NCBI RefSeq assembly: GCF_002127585.1
Contig: NZ_NEGZ01000015.1
Location: forward strand, 23,840-87,839
DNA length: 64,000 bases
Source: Janthinobacterium sp. GW458P
Lineage (GTDB): Bacteria > Pseudomonadota > Gammaproteobacteria > Burkholderiales > Burkholderiaceae_D
Direction: 5' to 3'
Within the stretch, counting starts at the first letter, position 1, and each line of letters begins with the position of its first letter. Below, piece by piece: positions 9,187-17,974 of this stretch. Under the pieces are notes generated by a model that saw nothing but the letters and a program-made list of their open reading frames with translations, had not been told where the DNA came from and made no database searches. Made by a program: the position numbers and the translations under genes.

Positions 9187-10002
9187 TTACGGCGTGCCGG
9201 CCTGCTCCCGCATCGCTTTTTCGTACTTGATGATTTTCAGCACCCTGGAGTTGGCAAAATACTGGATGCAATTGAGCGGCGAATAGAAAATATCGGTCTT
9301 CCACTCGCCCGACACCAGTTCCTTGCCCGTCGGGTCGTCCGCCGGCTGGAAAATCGTATCGGCCAGAATGCGGTGAACGCCAGACACGTTCGGTCCCGAC
9401 TCATGCCACGTCGAGCTGTTCATGACCACGAAATCACCGGGGTTCAGGACCGGCGTGACCCTGGCGAACTTGATGCTGAAACTGTCGGGATTGATTTCGC
9501 CGGCATCGCCGAGATAACCGAGTTTATGCGAACCGACATAAAAACTCATCGCACCGTTATCCTCGTCGACGCGGCTCAAGGCGGTAAAAATGCTGCATTT
9601 ATTCAGATTGCCAAGGTGATAACAGCTATCCTGATGCAGGAATACCTTGTTCGGACTGAATGCATCCTTGATGACGAAGCGGTGATTGTACAGCGCCACG
9701 TCGGGACCAAATATCCGCGTCAGCGTAGCGGCATATACCGGCGCGCGGTACATTTCCAGCAGTTTTGCAGGCAGTTCTTCGGTCAGGGAAACGGGATTGG
9801 CCTGGCTGACATTGCGGCCGGCACGTAGCTTGGCGTCATAAAAGCTATCCCACTCATGCTGCCATTGCGCCAGCAGATCCGGCGCAATGGCATTGCGCAC
9901 GACAAAAACGCCCGTCTCCCGGAATACCTCCGGCAGGAACTGGTCCCCGCTGATGCGCTGCAAGACGTCCGCGGCCTGCTCATTCGATACAGCCAATGCC
10001 AT
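9187..10002 (-). CDS. Phytanoyl-CoA dioxygenase (PhyH) family protein
   Basis: 271 residues, non-haem Fe(II)/2-oxoglutarate oxygenase of the PhyH family. The first two iron ligands are in the HQD motif (FLHQDSCYHLGN), and the distal histidine is probably in STWHESGPN or the following GVHR. ATG at 10002 is chosen because AGGAG (with tggcg spacing) precedes it; GTG at 10008 overlaps that site. It lies 8 bp after the methyltransferase stop, so the two are co-transcribed. PhyH enzymes hydroxylate lipids or small molecules and occur in sugar and natural-product modification clusters; the substrate is unknown. Confidence 0.8.
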   Translation of the reverse strand: MALAVSNEQAADVLQRISGDQFLPEVFRETGVFVVRNAIAPDLLAQWQHEWDSFYDAKLRAGRNVSQANPVSLTEELPAKLLEMYRAPVYAATLTRIFGPDVALYNHRFVIKDAFSPNKVFLHQDSCYHLGNLNKCSIFTALSRVDEDNGAMSFYVGSHKLGYLGDAGEINPDSFSIKFARVTPVLNPGDFVVMNSSTWHESGPNVSGVHRILADTIFQPADDPTGKELVSGEWKTDIFYSPLNCIQYFANSRVLKIIKYEKAMREQAGTP

Positions 10003-10010
10003 CGCCACTC

Positions 10011-10589
10011 CTAGATAAAACGGAACGTCAGTTCATTATCTTGCGTGTTTTTGAACTTATTGCATTTCGCCAGCACGTTATATTTGATAGGAAACAACTC
10101 GCGGTCAGGCGTTTCGAGAATATCAATTTCAATGATGTCGAAATCACGCAGCAAGGCGCTCCAGCCATGCTCGGTAATGCGCCAGCAGTCCGGAATCGGG
10201 CCATGTATGCGCCAGTTCAAGGGGGCGGAAATGAGCAGATAGCCTTCATGCTTGAGGATGCGGCGGATTTCCTTGACGGTGTCGAACGGATTGAGCGTAT
10301 GTTCAATCACTTCCAGGCAGACGACGCAGTCATAGGCGCTGTCGGCGATCGCCGAGTTGACCTTGGTGATGTCGCCCACCAGGGTGGGGCTGTAAGTGTC
10401 GACGATGTCAAAGGTATCGACGCTGAAATTGCTGAAGTTTTCGCGCACGGTGGAGCGGTCCTGCGGCCCCACTTCCAGCAGCTTGCCCGTCTCACCGGCA
10501 AGCTTGGCGGCGGTTCTTGCCACAAAAGCGTTCAAGTGATCGCGGGCCAGCTGAAACGTGTCATTGTCAAACTTCGAAGGAGTTGCCAT
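10011..10589 (-). CDS. Class I SAM-dependent methyltransferase
   Basis: 192 residues from ATG at 10589. The Rossmann motif I is LLEVGPQD, a variant of the usual ExGxG; motif II is probably VDTFDIVDTY, and the post-I segment VVCLEVIEHTLNPF matches the UbiE/Methyltransf_11 type. The frame could be extended to 10715, but that would run into the SDR gene and add unrelated residues. Middle gene of the SDR-methyltransferase-PhyH set. Its codons look less GC-biased than its neighbours, which hints at transfer. An O-methyltransferase acting on the flagellin sugar encoded nearby is possible but unproven. Confidence 0.8.
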   Translation of the reverse strand: MATPSKFDNDTFQLARDHLNAFVARTAAKLAGETGKLLEVGPQDRSTVRENFSNFSVDTFDIVDTYSPTLVGDITKVNSAIADSAYDCVVCLEVIEHTLNPFDTVKEIRRILKHEGYLLISAPLNWRIHGPIPDCWRITEHGWSALLRDFDIIEIDILETPDRELFPIKYNVLAKCNKFKNTQDNELTFRFI

Positions 10590-10692
10590 CGTAAAAATTC
10601 TCGTATAGTGGTTATGCCCGGACGCTATGCCGCAAGCAAAAACATCATAGCCGCTAATTTTCCCTGTGGCAACAATACCTTCCCTATGCCGC

Positions 10693-11469
10693 TTACATGC
10701 TGGCCATGCCGCCATCGGCAGAGATAATCGCGCCGTTGATGAAGTGCGAATCCTCGCCCGCCAGCAACAGCAGCAGGCCGTCGAGGTCTTCCGGCTTGCC
10801 CGGACGTTTATTGGGCAGCATCTCGATCAGTTTCTTGCCCTGCTCGGTGGCGAAATAATCTTCGTTAATTTCCGTGGAAATGTAGCCGGGGCAGATGGCG
10901 TTCGTGTTGATGCCATATTTGCCCCACTCCACGGCCATGGCGCGCGTCATGTGCACCATGCCCGCCTTGCTCATGCAGTACACGCCGATCTGCGGCAGCA
11001 CCTGCAAGCCCGCCATCGAGGCGATATTGATGATGCGGTGCTGTTTCTTCGGGTCGCCCTTGGCGCGCGCAATCATGCGCTTGGCCGTCTGCTGGGCCAC
11101 GAAGAACGATCCGCGCAGATTGGTGTCCATCACGAACGAGTAATCTTCGGGCGTGACGTCGACCAGGCGTTGCGTGGTGGACACACCTGAGTTATTGACG
11201 AGGATATCGATGGGACCGGCCTCCGTTTCCGCGTGCGCGATGGCCGACTTGATGCTGGCAAAGTCGGTCACGTCAAGCGAGACCACGTGCGCGGCGCCGC
11301 CGTCCGCTTCGATTTCGGCGCGCAACTCCTTCAGGCGCTCGGTACGGCGCGAGGCCAGCACGACCTGGGCGCCGGCCTGGGCCAGCACTTTCGCAAAGCG
11401 CGCGCCGAGGCCGCTCGATGCGCCGGTAATCAGGGCAATCTTGCCCTCGAAATTGACTTCTATGCCCAC
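10693..11469 (-). CDS. Short-chain dehydrogenase/reductase (SDR)
   Basis: 258 residues, classical SDR. The cofactor motif TGASSGLG is near residue 17, NNSG follows strand 4, and the catalytic YCMSK pair is present with a serine (IASMAG) before it. An arginine pair (ASRRTER) after strand 2 favours NADP(H). Most similar in style to 3-oxoacyl-ACP reductase or gluconate-type SDRs; substrate not assignable. First gene of a probable three-gene minus-strand unit, divergent from ETF-QO with 250 bp between. Confidence 0.85.
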   Translation of the reverse strand: MGIEVNFEGKIALITGASSGLGARFAKVLAQAGAQVVLASRRTERLKELRAEIEADGGAAHVVSLDVTDFASIKSAIAHAETEAGPIDILVNNSGVSTTQRLVDVTPEDYSFVMDTNLRGSFFVAQQTAKRMIARAKGDPKKQHRIINIASMAGLQVLPQIGVYCMSKAGMVHMTRAMAVEWGKYGINTNAICPGYISTEINEDYFATEQGKKLIEMLPNKRPGKPEDLDGLLLLLAGEDSHFINGAIISADGGMASM

Positions 11470-11720
11470 GAGCTACTCCTGTTTTGTTTTAAACAACACT
11501 TTACGCCATGCCCATGGCAATCGGGCAAATTCCCCCGCAGCGCACTTGAGCAAAAGTAAACGCCATCATTACACAAAATGGCCGGATTTAGATTGCGGCG
11601 AGGGGCAATGTCACGCAAAATGGCGCCAAAGTTGCAATCCTCGCCAAAAACAAGCACACTCGTGCTTAAATTTATTCGAAGATTCCTCACCCACCCATTT
11701 AGTGAATAACAATCGAGACC

Positions 11721-13397
11721 ATGACACAGCCTAATAACTTAGTTGAACAGTACGGACCGCGCGAGACCATGGAGTATGACGTGGTCATCGTGGGCGGCGG
11801 CCCCGCAGGCCTGGCGGCCGCGATCCGCCTGAAGCAGCTGGCGGCGGAAAAAAGCCAGGAAGTGTCCGTCTGCGTGCTGGAAAAAGGCGGCGAGCTGGGC
11901 GCGCACATCCTGTCGGGCGCCATCATGGACCCGAAAGCCTTGACCGAACTGATCCCGAACTGGAAGGAACTGGGCGCGCCCCTGAACACGGCCGTGACGG
12001 AAGACCGCATCCTGTTCCTGACCGAAACGAAGGCCTACAAGACGCCGAACTTCGCCGTGCCGGCCTGTTTTGAAAACCACGGCAACTACATCGTCTCGCT
12101 GGGCAATGTGGTGCGCTGGATGGGCCAGCAGGCGGAAAACCTGGGCGTGGAAATCTTCCCGGGCTTCCCTGCCGCGGAAATCCTCTACAACGACGACGGC
12201 TCCGTGAAAGGCGTAGCAACCGGCAACATGGGCGTCAAGCGCGATGGCCAGCCCGGCCCCGACTTCCAGCTGGGCATGGAACTGCACGCCAAGTACACCC
12301 TGTTCGCCGAGGGCGCGCGCGGCCACCTGGGCAAGCAATTGATGGCCAAATATGACTTGAACGCCGGCAAGGACCCGCAATCGTACGGCATCGGCATCAA
12401 GGAACTGTGGGAAATCGACCCCGCCCTGCACCAGCCGGGCCTGGTGATCCACTCGACGGGCTGGCCGCTGGACGCGAAAACCTACGGCGGCTCCTTCCTG
12501 TATCACCTGGAAAACAACCAGGTGATGGTCGGCTACGTCGTCGGCCTGGCCTACGAAAACCCGTACCTGTCGCCGTACGAGGAATTCCAGCGCTACAAGA
12601 CGCATCCGGAAATCCGCAAGTTCTTCGAAGGCGGCAAGCGCATCTCCTACGGCGCGCGCGCGATCACGGCCGGCGGCCTGCAATCGTTGCCGAAACTGGT
12701 ATTCGCGGGCGGCGCGCTGATCGGCTGCGACGCGGGCTTTTTGAACATGAGCCGCATCAAGGGCAGCCATGCGGCGATCAAGAGCGGCATGCTGGCGGCC
12801 GAGGCGGCCTTCGGCGCGCTGGGCGAACAGCGCCAGCACGACGAGCTGGCCAGCTACCCGCTTGCGTTTGAGCAATCCTGGCTGCACGACGAGCTGCACG
12901 TGGCGCGCAACGTCAAGCCATGGCTGTCGAAGGGCCTGTACCTGGGCAGCCTGATGACGGGCATCGACCAGATCATCTTCCGCGGCAAGGCGCCATGGAC
13001 CCTGCACCACACGCACGGCGACCACGAATGCCTGAAGCCGGCCGCCCAGTCGAAAAAGATCGTGTATCCGAAACCGGATGGCAAGTTGACCTTCGACAAG
13101 ATGTCCTCCGTCTTCATCTCGAACACCAACCATGCGGAAGACCAGCCGATCCACCTGACCCTGAAAAACGCCAGCGTGCCCGTCGACGTCAACCTGGCCA
13201 CGTATGCCGGTCCGGAAGCCCGTTACTGTCCGGCCGGCGTGTACGAGTTCGTGAAGAACGACGACGGCGCCGAACGCCTGCAGATCAATGCGCAAAACTG
13301 CGTGCACTGCAAGACCTGCGACATCAAGGACCCGACGCAGAATATCGTGTGGGTGACGCCGGAAGGCGGCGGCGGACCGAATTATCCGAACATGTAG
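11721..13397 (+). CDS. Electron transfer flavoprotein-ubiquinone oxidoreductase
   Basis: 558 residues. ETF-QO is a monotopic membrane flavoprotein that passes electrons from ETF (fatty-acid and amino-acid dehydrogenases) to ubiquinone. The FAD-binding motif VVIVGGGPAGLAAAIRLKQ is at the N-terminus, and the C-terminal 4Fe-4S cluster ligands are in QNCVHCKTCDIKDP with an upstream cysteine in ARYCPAGVYE. Full length for the family. Single gene, followed by its own terminator. Confidence 0.95.
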   Translation: MTQPNNLVEQYGPRETMEYDVVIVGGGPAGLAAAIRLKQLAAEKSQEVSVCVLEKGGELGAHILSGAIMDPKALTELIPNWKELGAPLNTAVTEDRILFLTETKAYKTPNFAVPACFENHGNYIVSLGNVVRWMGQQAENLGVEIFPGFPAAEILYNDDGSVKGVATGNMGVKRDGQPGPDFQLGMELHAKYTLFAEGARGHLGKQLMAKYDLNAGKDPQSYGIGIKELWEIDPALHQPGLVIHSTGWPLDAKTYGGSFLYHLENNQVMVGYVVGLAYENPYLSPYEEFQRYKTHPEIRKFFEGGKRISYGARAITAGGLQSLPKLVFAGGALIGCDAGFLNMSRIKGSHAAIKSGMLAAEAAFGALGEQRQHDELASYPLAFEQSWLHDELHVARNVKPWLSKGLYLGSLMTGIDQIIFRGKAPWTLHHTHGDHECLKPAAQSKKIVYPKPDGKLTFDKMSSVFISNTNHAEDQPIHLTLKNASVPVDVNLATYAGPEARYCPAGVYEFVKNDDGAERLQINAQNCVHCKTCDIKDPTQNIVWVTPEGGGGPNYPNM

Positions 13398-13425
13398 TCG
13401 TTCTCGCGCGTAACAGGCGACAACA

Positions 13426-13457
13426 GCGCGGCACCCTCGGGTCGCCGCGCTTTTTTT
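13426..13457 (+). terminator. Rho-independent terminator of ETF-QO gene
   Basis: 8-bp stem (agcgcggc / gccgcgct) with a 10-base loop, followed by a run of seven or more T. Confidence 0.85.
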
Positions 13458-13502
13458 ATTTTTATCGCAATCTTTCCGTCCCCTGTGGCGTGCCAGGAAC
13501 AG

Positions 13503-13538
13503 GGAAATTTGCTCAATGATGCTCTGGAGCAAAATTCC
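13503..13538. promoter_or_regulatory. Long inverted repeat upstream of the glycosylation operon
   Basis: Arms GGAAATTTGCTC (13503-13514) and GAGCAAAATTCC (13527-13538) pair at 11 of 12 positions around a 12-base spacer. It starts about 100 bp before the operon's first ATG. It lacks a downstream T-run, so an operator or RNA structure is more likely than a terminator. Confidence 0.5.
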
Positions 13539-13606
13539 ATGGGGAAATTTTCTATTCGCCACTCCCAGCAGTTACAATTGCCGCTGGTACATTTTCCTTC
13601 CCTCTC

Positions 13607-16600
13607 ATGAACGCTGACGCCACCCCGGAAACGCAACTCGACACCCAACTGGCGCTGGCACTTGAAGCGCACCAGGCTGGCCGCCTGGAAGAGGCGGAAG
13701 ACCTGTATGTCGGCATCCTGCAAGAACAGCCCTACCATGCCATCGCCAACCACAATATGGGTTTGCTGGCCGGCCAGGTCGGCCAGTTCCGGGCAGGACT
13801 GCCGTATCTGCGCAAGGCGCTGTCGGTCAATCCCGACGAAGGCCAGTTCTGGCTGTCGCTTGCCGAGGGCCTGCTCAAGGCCGGCGAACGGGACGAAGCG
13901 CTCGACATCATCGACACGGCCATCGGCCGCGGCCTCGATAACGACCAGGCGCACGCCTTGCGCGCGCGCATAGCCGCGGCGATTGCCGCCGCGCCGACGG
14001 CCGACGAATGCCAGCACGTGGTGGCGCTGTACCAGGCGGCACGGTACGCGGAAATGGAAACGGCCACCCGGGCGCTGATCGCCCGCTACCCCACCTCCGA
14101 TTTTGCCTGGAGCGTGCTCGGCACCGTCCTGCAGGCGCAGGGCAAGGACGCCCTCGACGCGCTGCAAACCACGGTGCAGCTCACCCCGTATGACGCCGAA
14201 GCCCATTGCAACCTGGCCAATGCGTGGCAGGCGCGCGGGGAACACGCGCAGGCGGTCCAGTCCTACCAGCAGGCGCTGCAGTTCAATCCGGCGTTCGCCG
14301 AGGCGCACAGCAACCTGGGCGGCGCCCTGCAGGCGCTCGGCGCCCTGGCGGAAGCGGAAGCATCCTACCTGCGGGCCATTGCCCTGCGGCCCGACTATGG
14401 CATGGCGCACTTTAACCTGGGCAACACACGCAAGGCGCGTGGCGATCTCGACGGCGCCGTCAGCGCCTACCACGCCGCCCTGGCAAGCATGCCCGGCGAC
14501 GCCGAAGTGCTCTGCAATCTGGGCAACGCCCTGCAGGGGCTGGAGCGCAATGAAGAAGCGGCCGACAGCTATCGCCGCGCGCTGGCGCTCGATCCCCGGC
14601 TGGTGATGGCGCACAGCAACCTCGGCGCCGCGCTACAGAATCTGGAACAGTACCCGCAGGCGGAAGCGAGCTACCGCAGCGCCTTGTCGCTGGCGCCGCG
14701 CCATGCGGACCTGTGGAATGGCCTGGGCAACAGCCTGCAGTCGCAGCAGCGCCTCGACGAGGCCGCCGATGCCTATCGCCAGGCGCTGGCCGTGCAGCCC
14801 GACTATTCCCAGGCCCAGTCCAACCTGGGCGGCGTGCTGGTGAGCCTGGGCGAATTCGATGCGGCGATCGCCAGCTATCGCCGGGCCCTGCAGCTGCAGC
14901 CGGACAGCGCCGACGCGCACACCCAGCTGGGCCTGGGCCTGCAATCGGTCGGCGAACTCGACGAAGCACTGGCCCTGCACCAGCGCGCGGTACAGCTGGC
15001 GCCCGACAAGCTGCAGGCGCACACCTGCCTCGGACATTGCCTCAAGCAAATGCGCCGCTTTGAGGAAGCGCAAGTCGCTTACCGGCAAGCGCTCGCGCTG
15101 GCGCCCGATGTCGCCAACCTGCACAATGACCTGGCCATCGCCGTGCAGGACGCCGGCGATTATCCCGAGGCGATCCGCATCTACCAGCACGCGCTGGAAC
15201 TGGACCCGCGCTCATCGCTGATCCATTGCAACCTGAGCGTGGCGTTCGAGGATAGCGGCCAGTCGGAGCGGGCGCTCGAGTATCTGCAGCGCGCGCGCGA
15301 AATCGCGCCCGACTCCAGCCGCGTGCACTTTACGATGGGCAATTGCCTGCGCTCGCTGAAGCGCTACGACGAAGCGCTGGCCAGCTATGCGCGCTCGCTG
15401 GAAATCCAGGACGACTTCATCGGCTCCCATTTGAACACGTGCGCGACCTACAGCGAGATGGGCCGCACCGACGACGCCGTCCAGGCCTGCCGCACGGCCC
15501 TGGCCAGGTATCCGCAGTACGATGAGGTCTACAGCAACATGCTGTTCGGCCTGTCACACATGCATGCCGACGACCCCGCCGCCATGGTGGCCGACCATTT
15601 CGGCTTCGGTGAACGCTACGAAACGCCGCTGCGCGCCGCATGGCAGCCGCATGCGAACGAGCGCGACCCGCAGCGCCAGTTGAAGATCGGCCTGGTCTCG
15701 GGCGACTTCTGCAACCACGCCGTGGCGCATTTCATTACGCCCCTGCTTGAAGAACTGGTGACGATGCCGCAGTTTGCGCTGTATGCGTACTACAACAATA
15801 GCCGCGTCGACAACGTCACCATGCGCATCGCGCAACTGCTGCCCAACTGGCTGCCAGTGACCCACCTGAGCCAGGAAAAGCTGGCCGAGCGCATCCGCGC
15901 CGACGGCATCGACATCCTGATCGACCTGTCCGGGCACACGGCCAAGAATTGCCTGCTGGCCTTTGCCCGCAAGCCGGCGCCCATACAGATGAGCTGGATC
16001 GGCTATCCGCTGACCACGGGCCTGCAGGCCATGGATTATTATCTGGGCGACCGCCATTTCTCGCCGCCGGAGACATTCGCCAGCCATTTCACGGAAAAAC
16101 TGATACTGCTGCCGACCATCGCCCCGTTCCTGCCATCGGAGCATGCGGACGGCATCCTGCCGGCGCCGGTGCTGAAGAACAAATACCTGACGTTCGGCAG
16201 CTTCAACCGCCCTAACAAGCTCAACCGCCAAACCATCGCGCGCTGGGCCAAGGTCTTGCGCGCCATCCCGGACGCCAGGATGCTGCTGGCGGCCATGCCG
16301 GCGCCCGGTCCCCACCCCGGCCTGACGGCGTGGTTCGCCGAAGAAGGCATCAGCGCCGACCGCCTGATCTTCGAGCCGCGCGCCAACATGGCCAACTTCC
16401 TGGCCATGCATCACCGCGTCGACATCTGCCTCGATACGGCGCCGTACGGCGGCGGCACCACCACCTTCCACGGCTTGTGGATGGGCGTGCCCACCCTTAC
16501 CGTTGCCGGACCGACAGTACCAAGCCGCGCCGGCACCTCGATACTGCGCCATGTGCAGCTGGAGGAATTCATCGCCCGCGACGACGAGGAATTTGTCAGC

Positions 16601-16819
16601 AAGGCCCTGTACATGGCGGCCAACCCCATGCTGCTGGGCGCCTACCGCTTCAGCACCCGGCACCGCCTGGCGCAAACGGCGCTGGGCCAGCCGAAGTTGA
16701 TTGCGGAAGGCGTGGCCAACAGCCTGCGCCTGGCCTGGCAGCGCTGGTGCGCGGGCCTGCCGCCAGCGAGCTTCGATGCGCCGCTCGACAGCCAGTTGCC
16801 CGGGGAGCTGGCAGCATGA
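13607..16819 (+). CDS. TPR-repeat O-linked N-acetylglucosamine transferase-like protein
   Basis: 1070 residues. About the first 650 form a long array of tetratricopeptide repeats (recurring AEAHSNLGGALQALG-like units). A catalytic domain of glycosyltransferase family 41 (OGT/SPINDLY type) follows from about 683 to 1055: LKIGLVSGDFCNHAVAHF, DLSGHTAKNCLLAFA, FGSFNRPNKLN and CLDTAPYGGGTTTFHG are the typical blocks, the last forming the nucleotide-sugar site. Such enzymes attach a sugar to Ser/Thr of cytoplasmic proteins, with the TPR superhelix choosing the substrate. First gene of an operon that ends just before two flagellin genes, so flagellin is the likely acceptor. The stop overlaps the next start (ATGA). 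Confidence 0.88.
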   Translation: MNADATPETQLDTQLALALEAHQAGRLEEAEDLYVGILQEQPYHAIANHNMGLLAGQVGQFRAGLPYLRKALSVNPDEGQFWLSLAEGLLKAGERDEALDIIDTAIGRGLDNDQAHALRARIAAAIAAAPTADECQHVVALYQAARYAEMETATRALIARYPTSDFAWSVLGTVLQAQGKDALDALQTTVQLTPYDAEAHCNLANAWQARGEHAQAVQSYQQALQFNPAFAEAHSNLGGALQALGALAEAEASYLRAIALRPDYGMAHFNLGNTRKARGDLDGAVSAYHAALASMPGDAEVLCNLGNALQGLERNEEAADSYRRALALDPRLVMAHSNLGAALQNLEQYPQAEASYRSALSLAPRHADLWNGLGNSLQSQQRLDEAADAYRQALAVQPDYSQAQSNLGGVLVSLGEFDAAIASYRRALQLQPDSADAHTQLGLGLQSVGELDEALALHQRAVQLAPDKLQAHTCLGHCLKQMRRFEEAQVAYRQALALAPDVANLHNDLAIAVQDAGDYPEAIRIYQHALELDPRSSLIHCNLSVAFEDSGQSERALEYLQRAREIAPDSSRVHFTMGNCLRSLKRYDEALASYARSLEIQDDFIGSHLNTCATYSEMGRTDDAVQACRTALARYPQYDEVYSNMLFGLSHMHADDPAAMVADHFGFGERYETPLRAAWQPHANERDPQRQLKIGLVSGDFCNHAVAHFITPLLEELVTMPQFALYAYYNNSRVDNVTMRIAQLLPNWLPVTHLSQEKLAERIRADGIDILIDLSGHTAKNCLLAFARKPAPIQMSWIGYPLTTGLQAMDYYLGDRHFSPPETFASHFTEKLILLPTIAPFLPSEHADGILPAPVLKNKYLTFGSFNRPNKLNRQTIARWAKVLRAIPDARMLLAAMPAPGPHPGLTAWFAEEGISADRLIFEPRANMANFLAMHHRVDICLDTAPYGGGTTTFHGLWMGVPTLTVAGPTVPSRAGTSILRHVQLEEFIARDDEEFVSKALYMAANPMLLGAYRFSTRHRLAQTALGQPKLIAEGVANSLRLAWQRWCAGLPPASFDAPLDSQLPGELAA

Positions 16820-17931
16820 GCGACTCCAAACCCATCTACGTCACCCAGCCGCTGCTGCCGGACCTGCAGGATTTCCTGCCATACCTGGAAAGCATCTGGC
16901 AAAACAAGATCCTCACCAATGGCGGCCCCTTCCACCAGCAGCTGGAAAAAGCGCTGTGCGACTACCTGGGCGTGCGGCATATCTGCCTGTTTACCAATGG
17001 AACGCTGGCATTGATGACGGCCTTGCAAGCCTTGCGCGTGAAGGGCGAAGTCATCACGACGCCGTATTCCTTCGTTGCCACGGCCCATTCGCTGCTGTGG
17101 AACGACATCAAGCCCGTCTTCGCCGACATCGATGCGCGCACGCTGAACCTCGATCCGGCGCGCATCGAGGCGGCCATCACGGCGCAGACCACGGCCATCA
17201 TGCCCGTGCACTGCTATGGCCAGCCCTGCGATGTCGACGCCATCCAGAAGATTGCCGACAATTATGATCTGAAGGTCATCTATGACGCCGCGCATGCGTT
17301 CGGCGTGCGCCATCAGGGCACAAGCGTGCTCAATTACGGCGACCTGTCCGTGATCAGCTTTCACGCGACAAAGATCTTCAACACCTTCGAAGGCGGCGCC
17401 ATCGTCTGCCCGGACGCCAAGACCAAGCAGCGCATCGACCATCTGAAAAATTTCGGCTTTGTCGACGAAGTCACGGTCGTCGCCGCCGGCATCAATGGCA
17501 AGATGAGCGAAATCAATGCCGCCTTCGGCCTGCTGCAGCTGAAGGGCATCGACCAGGCGCGCCAGCAGCGGCGCGGCATCGACGCCCACTACCGCCAGCG
17601 CCTGGCCGGCATCGCCGGCATCACCTGCCTGGAAGCGGCCGATGCGGAAGCGGCCAATCACGCCTACTTCCCCATCCTCGTCGGCCCCGAGTATCCGCTG
17701 GCGCGCGACGCCCTGTTCCAGCGGCTGCGCGATCACCAGATCTATGCGCGCCGCTATTTCTACCCGCTCATCAGCGATTTCCCCATGTACCGCGGCATGC
17801 CGTCCGCCGTGCACGCCAATCTGCCGGTGGCGCGCCTGGCCGCGTCCCAGGTGATCTGCCTGCCGATCTACCCTGCCCTCGAGCTGTCGAGCGTGGATGC
17901 GATCACCGCCCTGATCGCCGGGCCTGCCTGA
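16816..17931 (+). CDS. DegT/DnrJ/EryC1 sugar aminotransferase (VioA-like)
   Basis: 371 residues, PLP-dependent. The Schiff-base lysine is probably Lys186 in SFHATKIFNTFEGG, and the YDAAHAFGV segment supplies the cofactor aspartate. Enzymes of this type put an amino group on a nucleotide-linked 4-keto-6-deoxy sugar; VioA-type members make dTDP-4-amino-4,6-dideoxyglucose. The keto-sugar supplier (RmlA/RmlB-type) is not in the window. Start overlaps the OGT-like stop; 43 bp separate it from the first KAS III gene. Role in this operon: produces the amino sugar that the later genes acylate (inference). Confidence 0.88.
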   Translation: MSDSKPIYVTQPLLPDLQDFLPYLESIWQNKILTNGGPFHQQLEKALCDYLGVRHICLFTNGTLALMTALQALRVKGEVITTPYSFVATAHSLLWNDIKPVFADIDARTLNLDPARIEAAITAQTTAIMPVHCYGQPCDVDAIQKIADNYDLKVIYDAAHAFGVRHQGTSVLNYGDLSVISFHATKIFNTFEGGAIVCPDAKTKQRIDHLKNFGFVDEVTVVAAGINGKMSEINAAFGLLQLKGIDQARQQRRGIDAHYRQRLAGIAGITCLEAADAEAANHAYFPILVGPEYPLARDALFQRLRDHQIYARRYFYPLISDFPMYRGMPSAVHANLPVARLAASQVICLPIYPALELSSVDAITALIAGPA

Positions 17932-17974
17932 GCGCCGCGCCCATCCCTATTGACCCAGAACAAACGGCCACCGC

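Noticed and set aside
14150..15500. Periodic sequence resembling a direct-repeat array.
   Set aside because: The period of 34 codons and the conserved residues are those of TPR units in the OGT-like protein, not CRISPR repeats.
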